From the NCBI RefSeq assembly GCF_000687755.1, contig NZ_JHXN01000006.1, positions 33,372 to 97,371 of the forward strand: a stretch of DNA of 64,000 bases, written 5' to 3'. Positions 1-11,085 of the stretch are shown here, piece by piece. Both the position numbers and the translations under genes were made by a program. This DNA comes from Taylorella asinigenitalis ATCC 700933 (GTDB lineage: Bacteria > Pseudomonadota > Gammaproteobacteria > Burkholderiales > Burkholderiaceae_B). The notes under the pieces are model-generated. The model had not been told where the DNA came from, did not search any database, and was given only the letters and a program-made list of their open reading frames with translations. Position 1 is the first letter of the stretch; every line of letters begins with the position of its first letter.

Positions 1-578
1 GTCTTTCCAGCCCGACTCTCGTACAATGCTTCAGGCGATTCTACTTGCCCTTTAATCTCTTTTCTTTTTGGCAATGTAATCTCATACCCATCTTTCATAG
101 GAACAATTGGTACGTGAAAATACGCAGGTGGGTAGCACAATCCAGCCTCTGCACATCCTTGAGAGCGTGCCTCTAGCGTAAATGCTTCTCCTTGAGGTGG
201 CAATGCGAACCTAATCTCTACATTATCGTGATATACCTCTAGATCCTTGTTGAAAGTTGGGTCGAATTTAATGACACCTTCTGGAATTTTTGAAGGAGTA
301 AGCTTCTCTACGTATTTTCCGTTTCTAATTACAGAAAACTCAAATTGCTCTCTGTACATGTAGTAATTCTGTGCGATTTCAAAAAATAGTCTGAGTTCTT
401 TTCCGTCTACGATACTTGCATCTAATTTAAATGCTTGATTTGGTTCTAAAAATTCTTCTTGAGAATTTAGACCAGGACTTGAAAGCAATGACTTTTGGGC
501 AACGGCATCATTGCCAAATTGAAAGTTAAAGCCAATAACTAATAAAGCAAATAAAAATAAACGAAAAATTTTTCTCAT
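1..578 (-). CDS. dsbD: Thiol:disulfide interchange protein DsbD, N-terminal part (runs off the window)
   Basis: The first 192 residues are visible; the rest lies left of base 1. A signal peptide (residues 1 to about 28) is followed by the periplasmic alpha domain of DsbD. The family active-site motif GCxxAGLCYPP is present, with Cys142 and Cys148. DsbD carries electrons from cytoplasmic thioredoxin across the inner membrane to periplasmic DsbC/DsbG and to apocytochrome c reduction. That fits the System II cytochrome c genes just downstream (resB, ccsA). The ATG is at 578-576. Two copies of the CATTGCCA word in transcribed sense (69, 198) and one antisense (509) lie inside. Confidence 0.9.
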   Translation of the reverse strand, partial: MRKIFRLFLFALLVIGFNFQFGNDAVAQKSLLSSPGLNSQEEFLEPNQAFKLDASIVDGKELRLFFEIAQNYYMYREQFEFSVIRNGKYVEKLTPSKIPEGVIKFDPTFNKDLEVYHDNVEIRFALPPQGEAFTLEARSQGCAEAGLCYPPAYFHVPIVPMKDGYEITLPKRKEIKGQVESPEALYESRAGK

Positions 579-693
579 AAATTAATAAATACGGATTTGA
601 AATTGCAACTATTATCGTAAAAATTTATCTGATACTAAAACACTATAAATAAATTGAATTGAATTTTACAAACGGATACTAGTTGCTTACAAA

Positions 694-1710
<1,017 letters not shown>

Positions 1711-1736
1711 CTAGGTAAAAATAATTTACTTTAATT

Positions 1737-2357
1737 TTAATCCTTTGAAAGACCTAAATAATTCAAAATTGCTTCATCCGCTTCTTCAATTCCTAAACGT
1801 TCTGTAGATGAGAAGGGAATAACTGTTAAATTTTTTATTTGTTTGATTGACTTACTAATTGCAAATGTAGTTGTTTTTCTCTGCCCATATGGAAGTTTAT
1901 CTGCTTTCGTAAGTAAAACTAAAAGTGGGATTTCATAAGGTGCAATCCAATCAATCAGCATTTTATCTAATGTTGTTAATCCTCTACGAATATCTATTAA
2001 AAGGACGACAGCCGCTAATGAAGAGCGGGTTCTTAAATAACTTCCTAATGTCTCAGCCCATTCTTCCTTAGTATTTTGGGCTACGGAAGCGTATCCATAC
2101 CCAGGAAGGTCAACTAAAAATGCAGAGGCCTGATCTGGATCTTCCGAGCTTGGTATTCCAAATAGGTTTATAAGTCTAGTGCGACCTGGGGTTTTAGAGG
2201 CATAGGCTAGTTTCTTTTGATTGCATAAAACATTAATTGCGGAGGATTTTCCGACATTCGAACGTCCAACAAAGCAAACTTCAGGAACTGATGGCTCTGG
2301 AAGCTGCTTTAATTGTGAAGCTGATACAAAAAACTTAGCTTTGTGTAATAGGGACAC
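1737..2357 (-). CDS. engB: Ribosome-biogenesis GTP-binding protein EngB/YsxC
   Basis: A 206-residue TrmE-Era-EngA-EngB-type GTPase needed for assembly of the large ribosomal subunit. G1 is GRSNVGKSS (residues 31-39), G3 is DLPGYGYA and G4 is TKAD, all intact. Length is normal for the family. It lies 32 bases upstream of hemB in the same direction and is divergent from the cytochrome c4 gene. The 140-base divergent spacer (2358-2497) is AT-rich and must hold both promoters, but no convincing consensus pair was seen. Confidence 0.95.
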   Translation of the reverse strand: MSLLHKAKFFVSASQLKQLPEPSVPEVCFVGRSNVGKSSAINVLCNQKKLAYASKTPGRTRLINLFGIPSSEDPDQASAFLVDLPGYGYASVAQNTKEEWAETLGSYLRTRSSLAAVVLLIDIRRGLTTLDKMLIDWIAPYEIPLLVLLTKADKLPYGQRKTTTFAISKSIKQIKNLTVIPFSSTERLGIEEADEAILNYLGLSKD

Positions 2358-2497
2358 TAAAACCTCTTATTAAATTATTAGGATATTTATTTTACTGTTA
2401 TAGAGATAATTAACATATTAATACATTGTGACCTAATATTTTTTTATGAATTTTTGTAAAATATAGCCCATATATTATGTAGGTTGAGGTTTTATCA

Positions 2498-3205
2498 ATG
2501 AAAAAATTATTAAAAGGTCTCGGCATAGCATTTGCATTTGCTACCTGTACGCAGACTGCACTAGCTCAAGATGCTACTATCACACCTGACCCTAAACGCG
2601 GTGAACTCTTATTTACTCAAGGAGACGTGAATCGTGGTGTTATCCCTTGCTTCTCATGCCATGGAGAGGGCGGTAATAGTGTGATTGCTACTCAACCTTC
2701 CTTAGCTGGTCATCCTGCTGGGTATATTGTTGCTCAGTTAAACAATCTTGACCTTACTCCAGAAGGCACTCAAAAGCACCGTAATAACTACGAGGGTTTT
2801 ACTAACTCTATGGTTATGATGGCTGTTGCACCAGCTCTTACTCCTCAGGATAGGGCGGATATTGCTGCTTATGTGTCAGGTTTGAAATTAACAGGCCCTG
2901 CAAAATCTCAAAATGCTGGGGATCTTGAATTTGTTCATAGAGGTCGTGAAATTTGGCGAGCTGGTATCCCCGAGAGAGGTGTTCCTGCATGTGCAGCATG
3001 TCATGGGGTTTCTGGTAAAGGTATGCCAGAGCAATATCCATTCTTAGCTGGACAACATCCAGAATATTTATATGGTCAGTTGCGCTCATTCGCTGATGGC
3101 TACCGTAATAACGGTGGTACAGAAAATATGATGGGTACAATTGCTAATCGTATGAGTATTGCTGATATGAAAGCCGTGGCTGACTATGCAGCTGGTCTTA
3201 GATAG
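2498..3205 (+). CDS. Dihaem cytochrome c4
   Basis: A periplasmic electron carrier of 235 residues. A Sec signal peptide ending near ALAQ (residue 24) is followed by two cytochrome c domains with CXXCH motifs at residues 51-55 (CFSCH) and 165-169 (CAACH). The duplicated layout and the second-domain motif GVPACAACHG are typical of cytochrome c4, which passes electrons from the bc1 complex to terminal oxidases. It is followed within 15 bases by resB and ccsA, which attach its haems. A GAGG ribosome site lies 10 bases before the ATG. Confidence 0.92.
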   Translation: MKKLLKGLGIAFAFATCTQTALAQDATITPDPKRGELLFTQGDVNRGVIPCFSCHGEGGNSVIATQPSLAGHPAGYIVAQLNNLDLTPEGTQKHRNNYEGFTNSMVMMAVAPALTPQDRADIAAYVSGLKLTGPAKSQNAGDLEFVHRGREIWRAGIPERGVPACAACHGVSGKGMPEQYPFLAGQHPEYLYGQLRSFADGYRNNGGTENMMGTIANRMSIADMKAVADYAAGLR

Positions 3206-3219
3206 TTAAATTTTTTAAT

Positions 3220-5346
3220 TTGTCACACTCTCATACACCAAAGAAAAAACGCAATTTAAGGGGCGATCTCATAGAGCTATTAGGCTCTATGAGATTTGCA
3301 GTTGCTTTCTTAGTTATTATCTGTATAGCAAGTGCTATAGGTACTCTAATTGAGCAAAACCGTGAAGAGATTTTCTATATTGATCTTTTCGGCGTTTTTT
3401 GGGCCCAAGTTTTTGAGAAATTTGGTGTTTCTCAAATATACGATACCACGTGGTTTACAGTAATAATGGCCTTTTTGGTCATTTCTACTACTCTTTGTGT
3501 AATCAGAACTACTCCTAAGATTATGAAGGATGTCCGCTCCTTCAAAGAGTATGTCAAAAAGACAAGTATGCGGGCCTTTAAGCACAAAGTTGATATTAAA
3601 TCCGATTTTAAACAAGCTGAACTTCAGGAAATGGTGTCTGCTTGGCTTAAGAATCATTCCTTTAAATTCAAAGTAAAAGATCAAGATGGAACTACTCTTT
3701 TAGCTGCACGTAAAGGTAGTTATAGTAGATTGGGTTATTTATTTGCCCATCTATCAATTATTGTTATTTGTATTGGTGGGCTTCTTGATAGTGATATACC
3801 AAATAGAATTTTAATAAATCTATATAATAAGCACCCCATTAGTTCAGAGCTTAGGTTTGTATCTGATGTTCCTGAAGCCTCAATATTTAATTCTAGAAAT
3901 CCATCATTTAGAGGAAATATTTCAATCTCTGAAGGGGCTTCAGCAAATAATGCCATGCTTCAACTTGATGATGGGTTTTATCTTCAAAGATTGCCATTTA
4001 CTGTAAAGCTTAATAAATTTATTATTGAGTACTACGAAACTAATGCTATGCCTAAACGATTTGCTAGTGACATAACCATTACTGATCACTTAAATAACGA
4101 TAAGATTATCAATAAAATCGTAGAAGTGAATCACCCTTACACTATTCATGGAATTACTTTATATCAATCAAGTTTTCATGATGGTGGCTCTGAATTAACA
4201 CTTACTGGTGTTCCACTAAAAGGTAATACTAACGAGCAATTTGAGCTTAAAACATTTGTAGGAAAATCTTCAGAAATCAAATTTTCCTTTAAGGGCGAAG
4301 ATAGGGTTTATAAATTAACTGTTGATGATTTTCGACCCATAAATGTAGAGAATATTAACGATACAAATAGCATGGCTAAAGAGAAATCTTTTCAAGAAAG
4401 AATTCTCGATGTAACTGGTGCGGCTCAAGATAAAAATGCTGCAAATCAGAGGAATGTAGGCCCTCTTGTTAAATACACACTTACTGATAAAAGCAATCAG
4501 TCCATCAAATATCAAAATTACATGCTTCCTATTGAGTTAGATGAGCAATTAATTTATTTATTTGGTGTCGAATATCCAGGACAACCTGGATTTAGGTATA
4601 TTCGCATTCCTGCAGACGAAAATATTTCTTTAGATGAATTCCAAGCTTTTAGGGCTGCTTTTAGTGATGCAGCTTTAAGAGCTAGAGCTGCTCGAGCATA
4701 TAGCAATAAGGTAAAAGATGATAGATTAGAGAAGGCGGCCATTGCCACCCTTGCAGAAAGAGCACTTAAAGTATTCTCCGAAAATGGGTTTAAAGGGGTG
4801 GAAGATTTCGTTAACGGAGTAGGGATACCAGAAGCCGAGAGAATTCCTGAAAGAATTCGAGAGCCTATGAAACAAATAATAGCAGAGTATTTAATTTTTG
4901 CTTCTGTTGAATTGCGTACACTTGTGCGTGAGAGAATTGGAATGCCTAAAATCGAGTACGATAAGTTAGACCAAGAAGCTTATAAAAAATCTGCATTATG
5001 GTTTGATACAGCTATTAAAGCGATTTCAGATTTAAGTTTTTACCCTTCACCTATTGCCTTTCAAATTAAAGAATATAACCATATTCAAGCTTCGGTGTTA
5101 CAAGCTACTCGTTCACCAGGTAAATGGATTGTATACTTAGGATGTGTATTCTTAATGTTTGGTATTTATCAGATGACCTATATCATTGAACGTAGAATCT
5201 GGGTGTGGATGACACCTCTACAAGATGGTGGAGTGCATCTTGAAGCCGCCATGAACAGTAAGAAAAACACGCTCGATTTCCATGAAGATTTCGAGGAATT
5301 TAAAAATGATTTTAAAGAGTTAGCGAGGACTGATTCACATGTCTAG
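3220..5346 (+). CDS. resB: Cytochrome c biogenesis protein ResB (System II)
   Basis: With CcsA this forms the System II cytochrome c synthetase, which moves haem to the periplasm and attaches it to CXXCH motifs. The 708-residue protein has membrane segments near residues 26-45, 77-95 and 172-190, a very large periplasmic domain, and a last membrane segment near 635-655, which is the ResB layout. The start is a TTG at 3220 with no clear Shine-Dalgarno sequence, so translation may be coupled to the cytochrome c4 gene 15 bases upstream. The stop overlaps the ccsA start by 8 bases. Confidence 0.92.
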   Translation: MSHSHTPKKKRNLRGDLIELLGSMRFAVAFLVIICIASAIGTLIEQNREEIFYIDLFGVFWAQVFEKFGVSQIYDTTWFTVIMAFLVISTTLCVIRTTPKIMKDVRSFKEYVKKTSMRAFKHKVDIKSDFKQAELQEMVSAWLKNHSFKFKVKDQDGTTLLAARKGSYSRLGYLFAHLSIIVICIGGLLDSDIPNRILINLYNKHPISSELRFVSDVPEASIFNSRNPSFRGNISISEGASANNAMLQLDDGFYLQRLPFTVKLNKFIIEYYETNAMPKRFASDITITDHLNNDKIINKIVEVNHPYTIHGITLYQSSFHDGGSELTLTGVPLKGNTNEQFELKTFVGKSSEIKFSFKGEDRVYKLTVDDFRPINVENINDTNSMAKEKSFQERILDVTGAAQDKNAANQRNVGPLVKYTLTDKSNQSIKYQNYMLPIELDEQLIYLFGVEYPGQPGFRYIRIPADENISLDEFQAFRAAFSDAALRARAARAYSNKVKDDRLEKAAIATLAERALKVFSENGFKGVEDFVNGVGIPEAERIPERIREPMKQIIAEYLIFASVELRTLVRERIGMPKIEYDKLDQEAYKKSALWFDTAIKAISDLSFYPSPIAFQIKEYNHIQASVLQATRSPGKWIVYLGCVFLMFGIYQMTYIIERRIWVWMTPLQDGGVHLEAAMNSKKNTLDFHEDFEEFKNDFKELARTDSHV

Positions 5347-6688
5347 CACTATTCAAACTAAGGTTCCATTAAATTCTGATAAGTGGACCGTACAGAAAAA
5401 AATTAAATTAAAAGAAAAGACTTCATCACGAGGCATTACGCTGTGGGATATTGCATTTTTCTTATTGTTAGCCGCAGGAGCTGCATATCTATTAATGTAT
5501 TGGCCAGATTCTATGAATATTTACGAGAAGTGGATATTGGTCGGTATGGTTATAGTATTATCTGCACTAGGTTGGTATTGGCCAGCTATTAGAAAAGTTG
5601 CCCTTATATCTGGATCTATGGCTTTATTAGCCATTGGAATGTACGACGGTAATATCGCAAATGGGGACCAGAAATTTTGGCTTAAATACTTATTATCTTC
5701 GCAATCATCCATACTTTGGATGAGTGCGATGTTTATCATTGCCACAGTCTCATACTGGCTTGGTTATTTTGTGGAACGTTTAAGCTGGATGGGCAGCCTA
5801 TTTACATGGCTAGGTATAGGTCTTGGTTTTTCTGGGTTATTGGTTCGATGGCGTGAGGGGCATTTGATTGCCTATGAGTTAGGCCATATTCCAGTATCTA
5901 ATCTTTATGAAGTATTTATTCTATTTGCTTTAATTACTACTCTTTTTTATCTCTTCTACGAAAGACGATATCAAACCAGGGCACTTGGTGGCTTTGTTAT
6001 GTTGGTCGTTTCAGCCGCAGTTATTTTCTTGTTATGGTATACGTTTGAACGTGATGCGGCAGTTATTCGCCCTCTAAATAATGCACTCGATAGCTGGTGG
6101 ATGAAACTACATGTCCCTGCAAATTTTGTTGGTTATGGCACCTTTGCACTTGCAGCTATGGTTGGGTTTGCCTATATAGTGAAGCATCACGAAAATACAA
6201 CTTCGTGGAAGTCATTACTGCCTGTATTAATAGTAGGTGCTATGTTGGTGGCAGAAGTATTTATATTCGGTAATCGCGGCAAAATTTCAATATTTTGGCT
6301 TGTCTATTTTGCAATAAGTTTAGTGCTTGTTGCAGGCATACTTATGATTCGCAAAAGACTTGCACGCAAATTGCCTTCTTTTGAAGTGCTAGACGATATT
6401 ATGTATAAGTCGATTGCCGTGGGATTTGTATTCTTCACTATCGCTACAGTATTAGGGGCCTTTTGGGCGGCTGATGCTTGGGGCACATATTGGCAGTGGG
6501 ACCCTAAAGAAACATGGGCATTAGTTGTTTGGTTAAATTACGCAACTTGGCTTCACTTAAGATTTATTAAGGGTATGCGAGGATTAGTTGCCGCTTATTG
6601 GGCATTAATCGGATTGGTTATAACTACTTTTGCATTTATTGGAGTGAATATATTCTTATCGGGACTTCACTCTTACGGGCAGCTTTAA
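5339..6688 (+). CDS. ccsA: Cytochrome c biogenesis protein CcsA/ResC (System II haem handling)
   Basis: A polytopic membrane protein of 449 residues. Near residues 381-398 it carries the tryptophan-rich WWD signature (WGTYWQWDPKETWALVVW) that holds haem for delivery to apocytochromes. It overlaps resB by 8 bases, which suggests translational coupling and a one-to-one complex with ResB. The last codons overlap convergently with the 3' end of cyaY (6685-6688). One CATTGCCA word lies at 5737. Confidence 0.95.
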   Translation: MSSTIQTKVPLNSDKWTVQKKIKLKEKTSSRGITLWDIAFFLLLAAGAAYLLMYWPDSMNIYEKWILVGMVIVLSALGWYWPAIRKVALISGSMALLAIGMYDGNIANGDQKFWLKYLLSSQSSILWMSAMFIIATVSYWLGYFVERLSWMGSLFTWLGIGLGFSGLLVRWREGHLIAYELGHIPVSNLYEVFILFALITTLFYLFYERRYQTRALGGFVMLVVSAAVIFLLWYTFERDAAVIRPLNNALDSWWMKLHVPANFVGYGTFALAAMVGFAYIVKHHENTTSWKSLLPVLIVGAMLVAEVFIFGNRGKISIFWLVYFAISLVLVAGILMIRKRLARKLPSFEVLDDIMYKSIAVGFVFFTIATVLGAFWAADAWGTYWQWDPKETWALVVWLNYATWLHLRFIKGMRGLVAAYWALIGLVITTFAFIGVNIFLSGLHSYGQL

Positions 6689-7005
6689 ACTGTCAGTTTG
6701 ACGCCTGAGAGGGATGAGCATACCTCAGATAGTTCAGTATCTAAGTCGTTCTTTCCCTCTCTTGTATTAACCCATTTTGAGCCGTCGAATTTGTAATGGT
6801 ATGCACCTGACTTAGAAGCTATCCACAACTCTTTCATAGGTGTCTGTATATTCAAAACGACTTGTTGTCCATTAAAATCAAGAGTTAGAACATTACCTTG
6901 ACGAGAACAGTCTATATCTATATCTTCATCAATCCATTTCTCTGCTAAGGTTTCGATTTTTGTAAGATAATTATTTGCTTGTAATAAAAATTCTGATTCC
7001 GTCAT
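6685..7005 (-). CDS. cyaY: Iron-sulfur assembly protein CyaY (bacterial frataxin)
   Basis: A 106-residue frataxin-fold protein that binds iron and modulates IscS-driven Fe-S cluster assembly. The acidic N-terminal helix (EKWIDEDIDIDCSRQGNVL), the beta-strand motif QTPMKELWIASKSGAYHY and the Trp-containing FDGSKWVNTR are typical of the family. It is convergent with ccsA (4-base overlap) and divergent from the lptM-like gene with a 20-base gap. The cyaY / small lipoprotein / lysA grouping is common in proteobacteria. Confidence 0.9.
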   Translation of the reverse strand: MTESEFLLQANNYLTKIETLAEKWIDEDIDIDCSRQGNVLTLDFNGQQVVLNIQTPMKELWIASKSGAYHYKFDGSKWVNTREGKNDLDTELSEVCSSLSGVKLTV

Positions 7006-7025
7006 TTTGATTTAAAACATTGAAG

Positions 7026-7259
7026 ATGCTTAATTTTACTAAATCCTCTATCAATAAGACCGTCTTAGCTATTATGCTTTTAGGGTTTTTGTCTGCTTGC
7101 GGTTATAAAACCGATCTACGAATTCCTACTGATGAAGAGCTGCAGCAAATAAAAGAAAGAAATGTAAGAATCAAAGCTAGAAAAGAGGCTCGTCGTTTAG
7201 AGGCTAAGAAAAAACAAGAAGCGAAAGCTAGCCAGACTACAAGCAAACCAACAAATTAA
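7026..7259 (+). CDS. lptM: Small LptM-like (YifL family) lipoprotein
   Basis: A 77-residue lipoprotein if started at the ATG at 7026; an in-frame TTG at 7020 is the alternative. The lipobox LLGFLSACGYKTDL gives a lipidated Cys followed by the GxKxxLxxP pattern seen in LptM/YifL, which in Enterobacteria assists LptD oxidative maturation. The C-terminal half is Lys/Glu/Ala-rich and probably helical or disordered. It sits directly before lysA, the usual place for this family. Function is inferred from family and position. Confidence 0.75.
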   Translation: MLNFTKSSINKTVLAIMLLGFLSACGYKTDLRIPTDEELQQIKERNVRIKARKEARRLEAKKKQEAKASQTTSKPTN

Positions 7260-7268
7260 GGATTTATT

Positions 7269-8546
7269 TTGCAATCTCCAATTTCATTTCCACATATACA
7301 TTACAAAAACGGTTTTCTTTACGTAGAAAACCTTTCAGTTTCAGAAACAATTTCAAAAAAAAATGTGCAAACACCTTTTGTTCTTTATTCTAAAGCTGCA
7401 TTATATGAGGCTTGGTCAGCATATGGCAGTATTGCAAAAAATTATCCTAATACTTTAATTTGCTATGCCGTGAAGGCAAATTCTAATCTCGCAATACTTC
7501 AGTATTTTGCTCGTGCGGGTTCTGGATTCGATATTGTATCGGGCGGTGAATTATTAAGATGTTTGGAGATAGGGGCCGACCCGAAAAAAATTATATTCTC
7601 TGGAGTGGGCAAACAGGATTGGGAGATAAAACTTGCACTGGAGAGTGGTATTAAATGCTTTAATGTAGAGAGTGAGTCCGAACTCGAGCGCATTGCCACC
7701 TTAGGGAGGGAAGTGGGTATTAAAGCTAAAGTTTCAATCAGAGTTAATCCAGATATCGATGCAAGAACACATCCTTACATATCTACAGGGCTTAAGGAAA
7801 ATAAATTTGGTATTGAATTTTCTAGGGCTTTAGATATTTTTAAAAGGGCGGCTACTCTTGATTCTCTTGAGATTGTTGGTATTGATTGTCATATTGGCTC
7901 ACAGATTTTAGAGACTGAGCCGTATCTTGATGCGGTTGATCGTGTGATTGATTTAATTAAAGCCCTTGTGCAAGCAGGGATTGAGCTAAAACATATTGAT
8001 ATCGGGGGTGGCTTTGGTATCCGATATTTGGATGAAAAGCCGCTAGATATTATCTATTTGCGTCAGGCACTCGATTCAAAGCTGCGGGAAGCGGAATTGG
8101 GCGATATGCAAGTAATTATGGAACCAGGCCGCTCATTAGTCGCTAATTCGGCAATTCTCGTGGCTTCTGTTATTGTGATCAAAAAGACGGAATTTAAGAA
8201 TTTTGTGATTCTTAATGCAGGTATGAACGATCTTATTAGGCCAAGCTTATACGAAGCTTTTCATGGCGTGTTGCCTGTGATAGAGCGGGATGGAGATACT
8301 GATACATACGATATTGTAGGGCCAATTTGTGAGACAGGTGATTGGTTGGCTAAGGATAGAAATCTTTGCATTCAAGAGGGCGATCTAATAGCTATTGAGT
8401 CCGTGGGTGCCTATGGTACGACCATGGCCAGCAATTATAATTCTCGTCCATTTTTAGCCGAATATATGGTTGTCGGTTCTGAGCTTTATCAAATTCGCAA
8501 AGCTCAGAACATTAAGGATATATGGAGTCTAGAACAAACTCTTTAG
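7269..8546 (+). CDS. lysA: Diaminopimelate decarboxylase
   Basis: A PLP enzyme of alanine-racemase fold that decarboxylates meso-diaminopimelate to lysine. It has 425 residues, the usual length. The PLP lysine is in CYAVKANSNLAIL (near residue 69), followed by HIGSQI, the phosphate-binding GGGFG, EPGRSLVANS, and CETGDWLAKDR from the partner-subunit active site. The start is TTG at 7269 with an AAGGA ribosome site 6 bases upstream. It follows the lptM-like gene by 9 bases. One CATTGCCACC word lies at 7691. Confidence 0.95.
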   Translation: MQSPISFPHIHYKNGFLYVENLSVSETISKKNVQTPFVLYSKAALYEAWSAYGSIAKNYPNTLICYAVKANSNLAILQYFARAGSGFDIVSGGELLRCLEIGADPKKIIFSGVGKQDWEIKLALESGIKCFNVESESELERIATLGREVGIKAKVSIRVNPDIDARTHPYISTGLKENKFGIEFSRALDIFKRAATLDSLEIVGIDCHIGSQILETEPYLDAVDRVIDLIKALVQAGIELKHIDIGGGFGIRYLDEKPLDIIYLRQALDSKLREAELGDMQVIMEPGRSLVANSAILVASVIVIKKTEFKNFVILNAGMNDLIRPSLYEAFHGVLPVIERDGDTDTYDIVGPICETGDWLAKDRNLCIQEGDLIAIESVGAYGTTMASNYNSRPFLAEYMVVGSELYQIRKAQNIKDIWSLEQTL

Positions 8547-8566
8547 ATATGGCTTAAAGCACAACT

Positions 8567-11035
8567 CTAATTTGAGTTTGGAGTGATGGACTTAATTAAG
8601 TCACCGATTGCATCTGGTGCCTTAGGCCTTGTACTTATCGATGTAAATACTGGTGCTGTTAAGTTGTTAGTAGGAAGGCCATCGACTCCCACATTTGCGA
8701 TTGCTTTTCCTGGAGGATACTCTGTTAAATAGTAATTACCTCCTGAAGCAATAATTCCCTTAGGTCTTGGAGCTGGTTTAGCCTGTGGTATGTCTTTTAA
8801 GGCAGTTTTCATAAATTCAATCCACATAGGCATAGCCAATCCACCACCAGTTTCACGATTACCTAATGGAGTTGGTTGGTCAAAACCTAGCCATGTAACA
8901 CCTACCAATTCTGGGGTATATCCAACAAACCACGCATCCACTGAACGGTTAGTTGTACCAGTTTTTCCGTGCAAATCACGACGTTTTAGCTGTACAGTTG
9001 ACCTTGCAGCTGTACCAGAGGTAGCAACGCCATGAAGAAGATTATTCATAATCCAAGCTGTCCTTGCATCAATTGCACGATTCGCTTCATTTCCTGCTTT
9101 AATCGGCTGAGCTCGCATTATTACTACAGGTTCGTCTTCTTGAACATTTAAATCTTCAACATAATCGATAAGGTAAGGATTAATGCGGAATCCACCATTT
9201 GCGAAAATCGAATATCCAGTGGCCATTTGAAGAGGTGTTACACTTCCAGCACCCAAAGCCATAGTTAGATATGCACCTTTAGGAGGTTGATTCTTCATAT
9301 CAAAACCCATGCGAGTTAAAAAGTCAGCAGCATAATCAGCACCGGCTATTTTTAATACTCGAATTGAAATCATGTTTTTCGATTTATATAAGCCCCTGCG
9401 TACAGTTTGGCTTACAGTATAGTTATTCCCGTAGTTCTTCGGAGTCCATGGTTTGCCCCCTGTTTGACGTGAGGATAAAACAAAAGGTTGATCCGATATA
9501 TTAGACTCAGGTGTAAGTCCTTTCTCTATACCAGCAGCATAAATAAATGGTTTAAATGTAGACCCTGGCTGCCTCCATGCTTGAGTGGTCCTATTAAATC
9601 CACCATTTGTAAAATCAAAGCCGCCAATCATAGCTTTAATAGCCCCATCATTTGGGTTCATGGCAATGAGTGCGCCTTGTACAATCGGTAAATTTATAAT
9701 ACTCCATACATACTCATCCTTCAGTTTAATCTGTTCTAGATATACTACTGAACCACGTTTAATTTTTACATTATCTTTAGCGTTAGGTTTTAGAGCTCTT
9801 TGTACGGTTTTTAATTGATCCTTTTGAAGTTCAATTATCTCATCCTCGTTACGAACAACAACTACCTTAGTAGGACTAGCTTCCAGTACAAGAGCTCCAA
9901 CTAATTCATCGTTATCTGGATATTTTTCGTGCATTCTTTCTAGAATTTCAACCATAGCTTCCTGATCTTTTTCTATATCTTTAGGAAGCTCTATGTATCC
10001 AGCAGGACCTGGATAAGGTTTGCGACGAGTATAGGACATAACCCCATTGCGAACAGCTCTATAAGCAGCTCTCTGATCCTCGGAACTTACTGTGGTCACA
10101 ACTTTTAAGCCGCGTCCATATGTATTTTCTCCATACATTGAATAGATCAACTGTCTTGTAGTTTCAGCAACGTATTGACCAAATAGAGCGAAGTTTTTAT
10201 CGCGTTCAACTTCAACCTCTTGCGGAATTAATGATTCTTTAAGTGCAGCATCCATCTCTGCTTGCGTTATAAAACCAAGTTCCTCCATCCTTCTAAGAAC
10301 ATATTTTTGACGGATTTTTACGGCTTTAAGATTTGTTCGAGGATTAGTGCGAGAAGGTGATTTGGGGATGGTAGCAAGTGCAGCCGCTTCGGCTAAAGTT
10401 ACATCCGAAAGCGGTTTATTAAAGTAAGTCCTAGCTGCAGCTGCGAATCCATATGACCTGTGACCTAAATAAATCTGATTCATATAGAGTTCAAGAATCT
10501 GATCTTTAGTTAGTGTTTGCTCAATCTTGTAGGTCAATAACAACTCATAGAACTTACGAGTGAGTTTCTTTTCTGAAGATAAATAGAAATTACGTGCAAC
10601 CTGCATCGTAATAGTACTGGCCCCTTGGCTATGTCTTCCTGAAGTAAGGTTGGCAAGCACTGCTCGTCCCATGGACTTCCAATCCACACCACCATGCTTA
10701 TAAAATCCATCATCTTCAGCTGCAAGAATCGCCTGACGCATGACCATAGGAATTTCTTGGAGATTCAAAACATTACGTCTTTCGTCCCCATATTCACCTA
10801 ATAGAACGCCATCACTAGAATATACATAAAGCGGTAGTCTAGGTTTATATTCCGTCATAGCACTTAAATCTGGCAATGATGACCATGTCAACTTGATTGC
10901 TAGAACGGCTATTAAAAGAAAACATAAACCTAAGCCCGCAACAAATACTAGGGGCTTAAGGATATATCGAGATAAGAAGGAACTCTTATTGGTTTTTGAG
11001 GGCTTCTTAGTTGTACTATTAACTTTTTTGCTCAT
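8567..11035 (-). CDS. mrcA: Penicillin-binding protein 1A, bifunctional transglycosylase/transpeptidase
   Basis: An inner-membrane class A PBP of 822 residues that polymerises and cross-links peptidoglycan. In order: cytoplasmic Lys-rich tail, one membrane segment (about residues 25-50), glycosyltransferase domain (AAEDDGFYKHGG, QGASTITMQVARNFYL), an OB-like insert, then the transpeptidase with the serine motif STFK, SKN, and KTGTT near the C-terminus. It is convergent with lysA (20-base gap) and divergent from the dGTPase-like gene. Two CATTGCCA words (9661, 10871) lie in its sense direction. Confidence 0.96.
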   Translation of the reverse strand: MSKKVNSTTKKPSKTNKSSFLSRYILKPLVFVAGLGLCFLLIAVLAIKLTWSSLPDLSAMTEYKPRLPLYVYSSDGVLLGEYGDERRNVLNLQEIPMVMRQAILAAEDDGFYKHGGVDWKSMGRAVLANLTSGRHSQGASTITMQVARNFYLSSEKKLTRKFYELLLTYKIEQTLTKDQILELYMNQIYLGHRSYGFAAAARTYFNKPLSDVTLAEAAALATIPKSPSRTNPRTNLKAVKIRQKYVLRRMEELGFITQAEMDAALKESLIPQEVEVERDKNFALFGQYVAETTRQLIYSMYGENTYGRGLKVVTTVSSEDQRAAYRAVRNGVMSYTRRKPYPGPAGYIELPKDIEKDQEAMVEILERMHEKYPDNDELVGALVLEASPTKVVVVRNEDEIIELQKDQLKTVQRALKPNAKDNVKIKRGSVVYLEQIKLKDEYVWSIINLPIVQGALIAMNPNDGAIKAMIGGFDFTNGGFNRTTQAWRQPGSTFKPFIYAAGIEKGLTPESNISDQPFVLSSRQTGGKPWTPKNYGNNYTVSQTVRRGLYKSKNMISIRVLKIAGADYAADFLTRMGFDMKNQPPKGAYLTMALGAGSVTPLQMATGYSIFANGGFRINPYLIDYVEDLNVQEDEPVVIMRAQPIKAGNEANRAIDARTAWIMNNLLHGVATSGTAARSTVQLKRRDLHGKTGTTNRSVDAWFVGYTPELVGVTWLGFDQPTPLGNRETGGGLAMPMWIEFMKTALKDIPQAKPAPRPKGIIASGGNYYLTEYPPGKAIANVGVDGLPTNNLTAPVFTSISTRPKAPDAIGDLIKSITPNSN

Positions 11036-11085
11036 ATGGCAATTTTATCCTATAAGCATTATTTTTAAGTCATTTCTATGGTGAA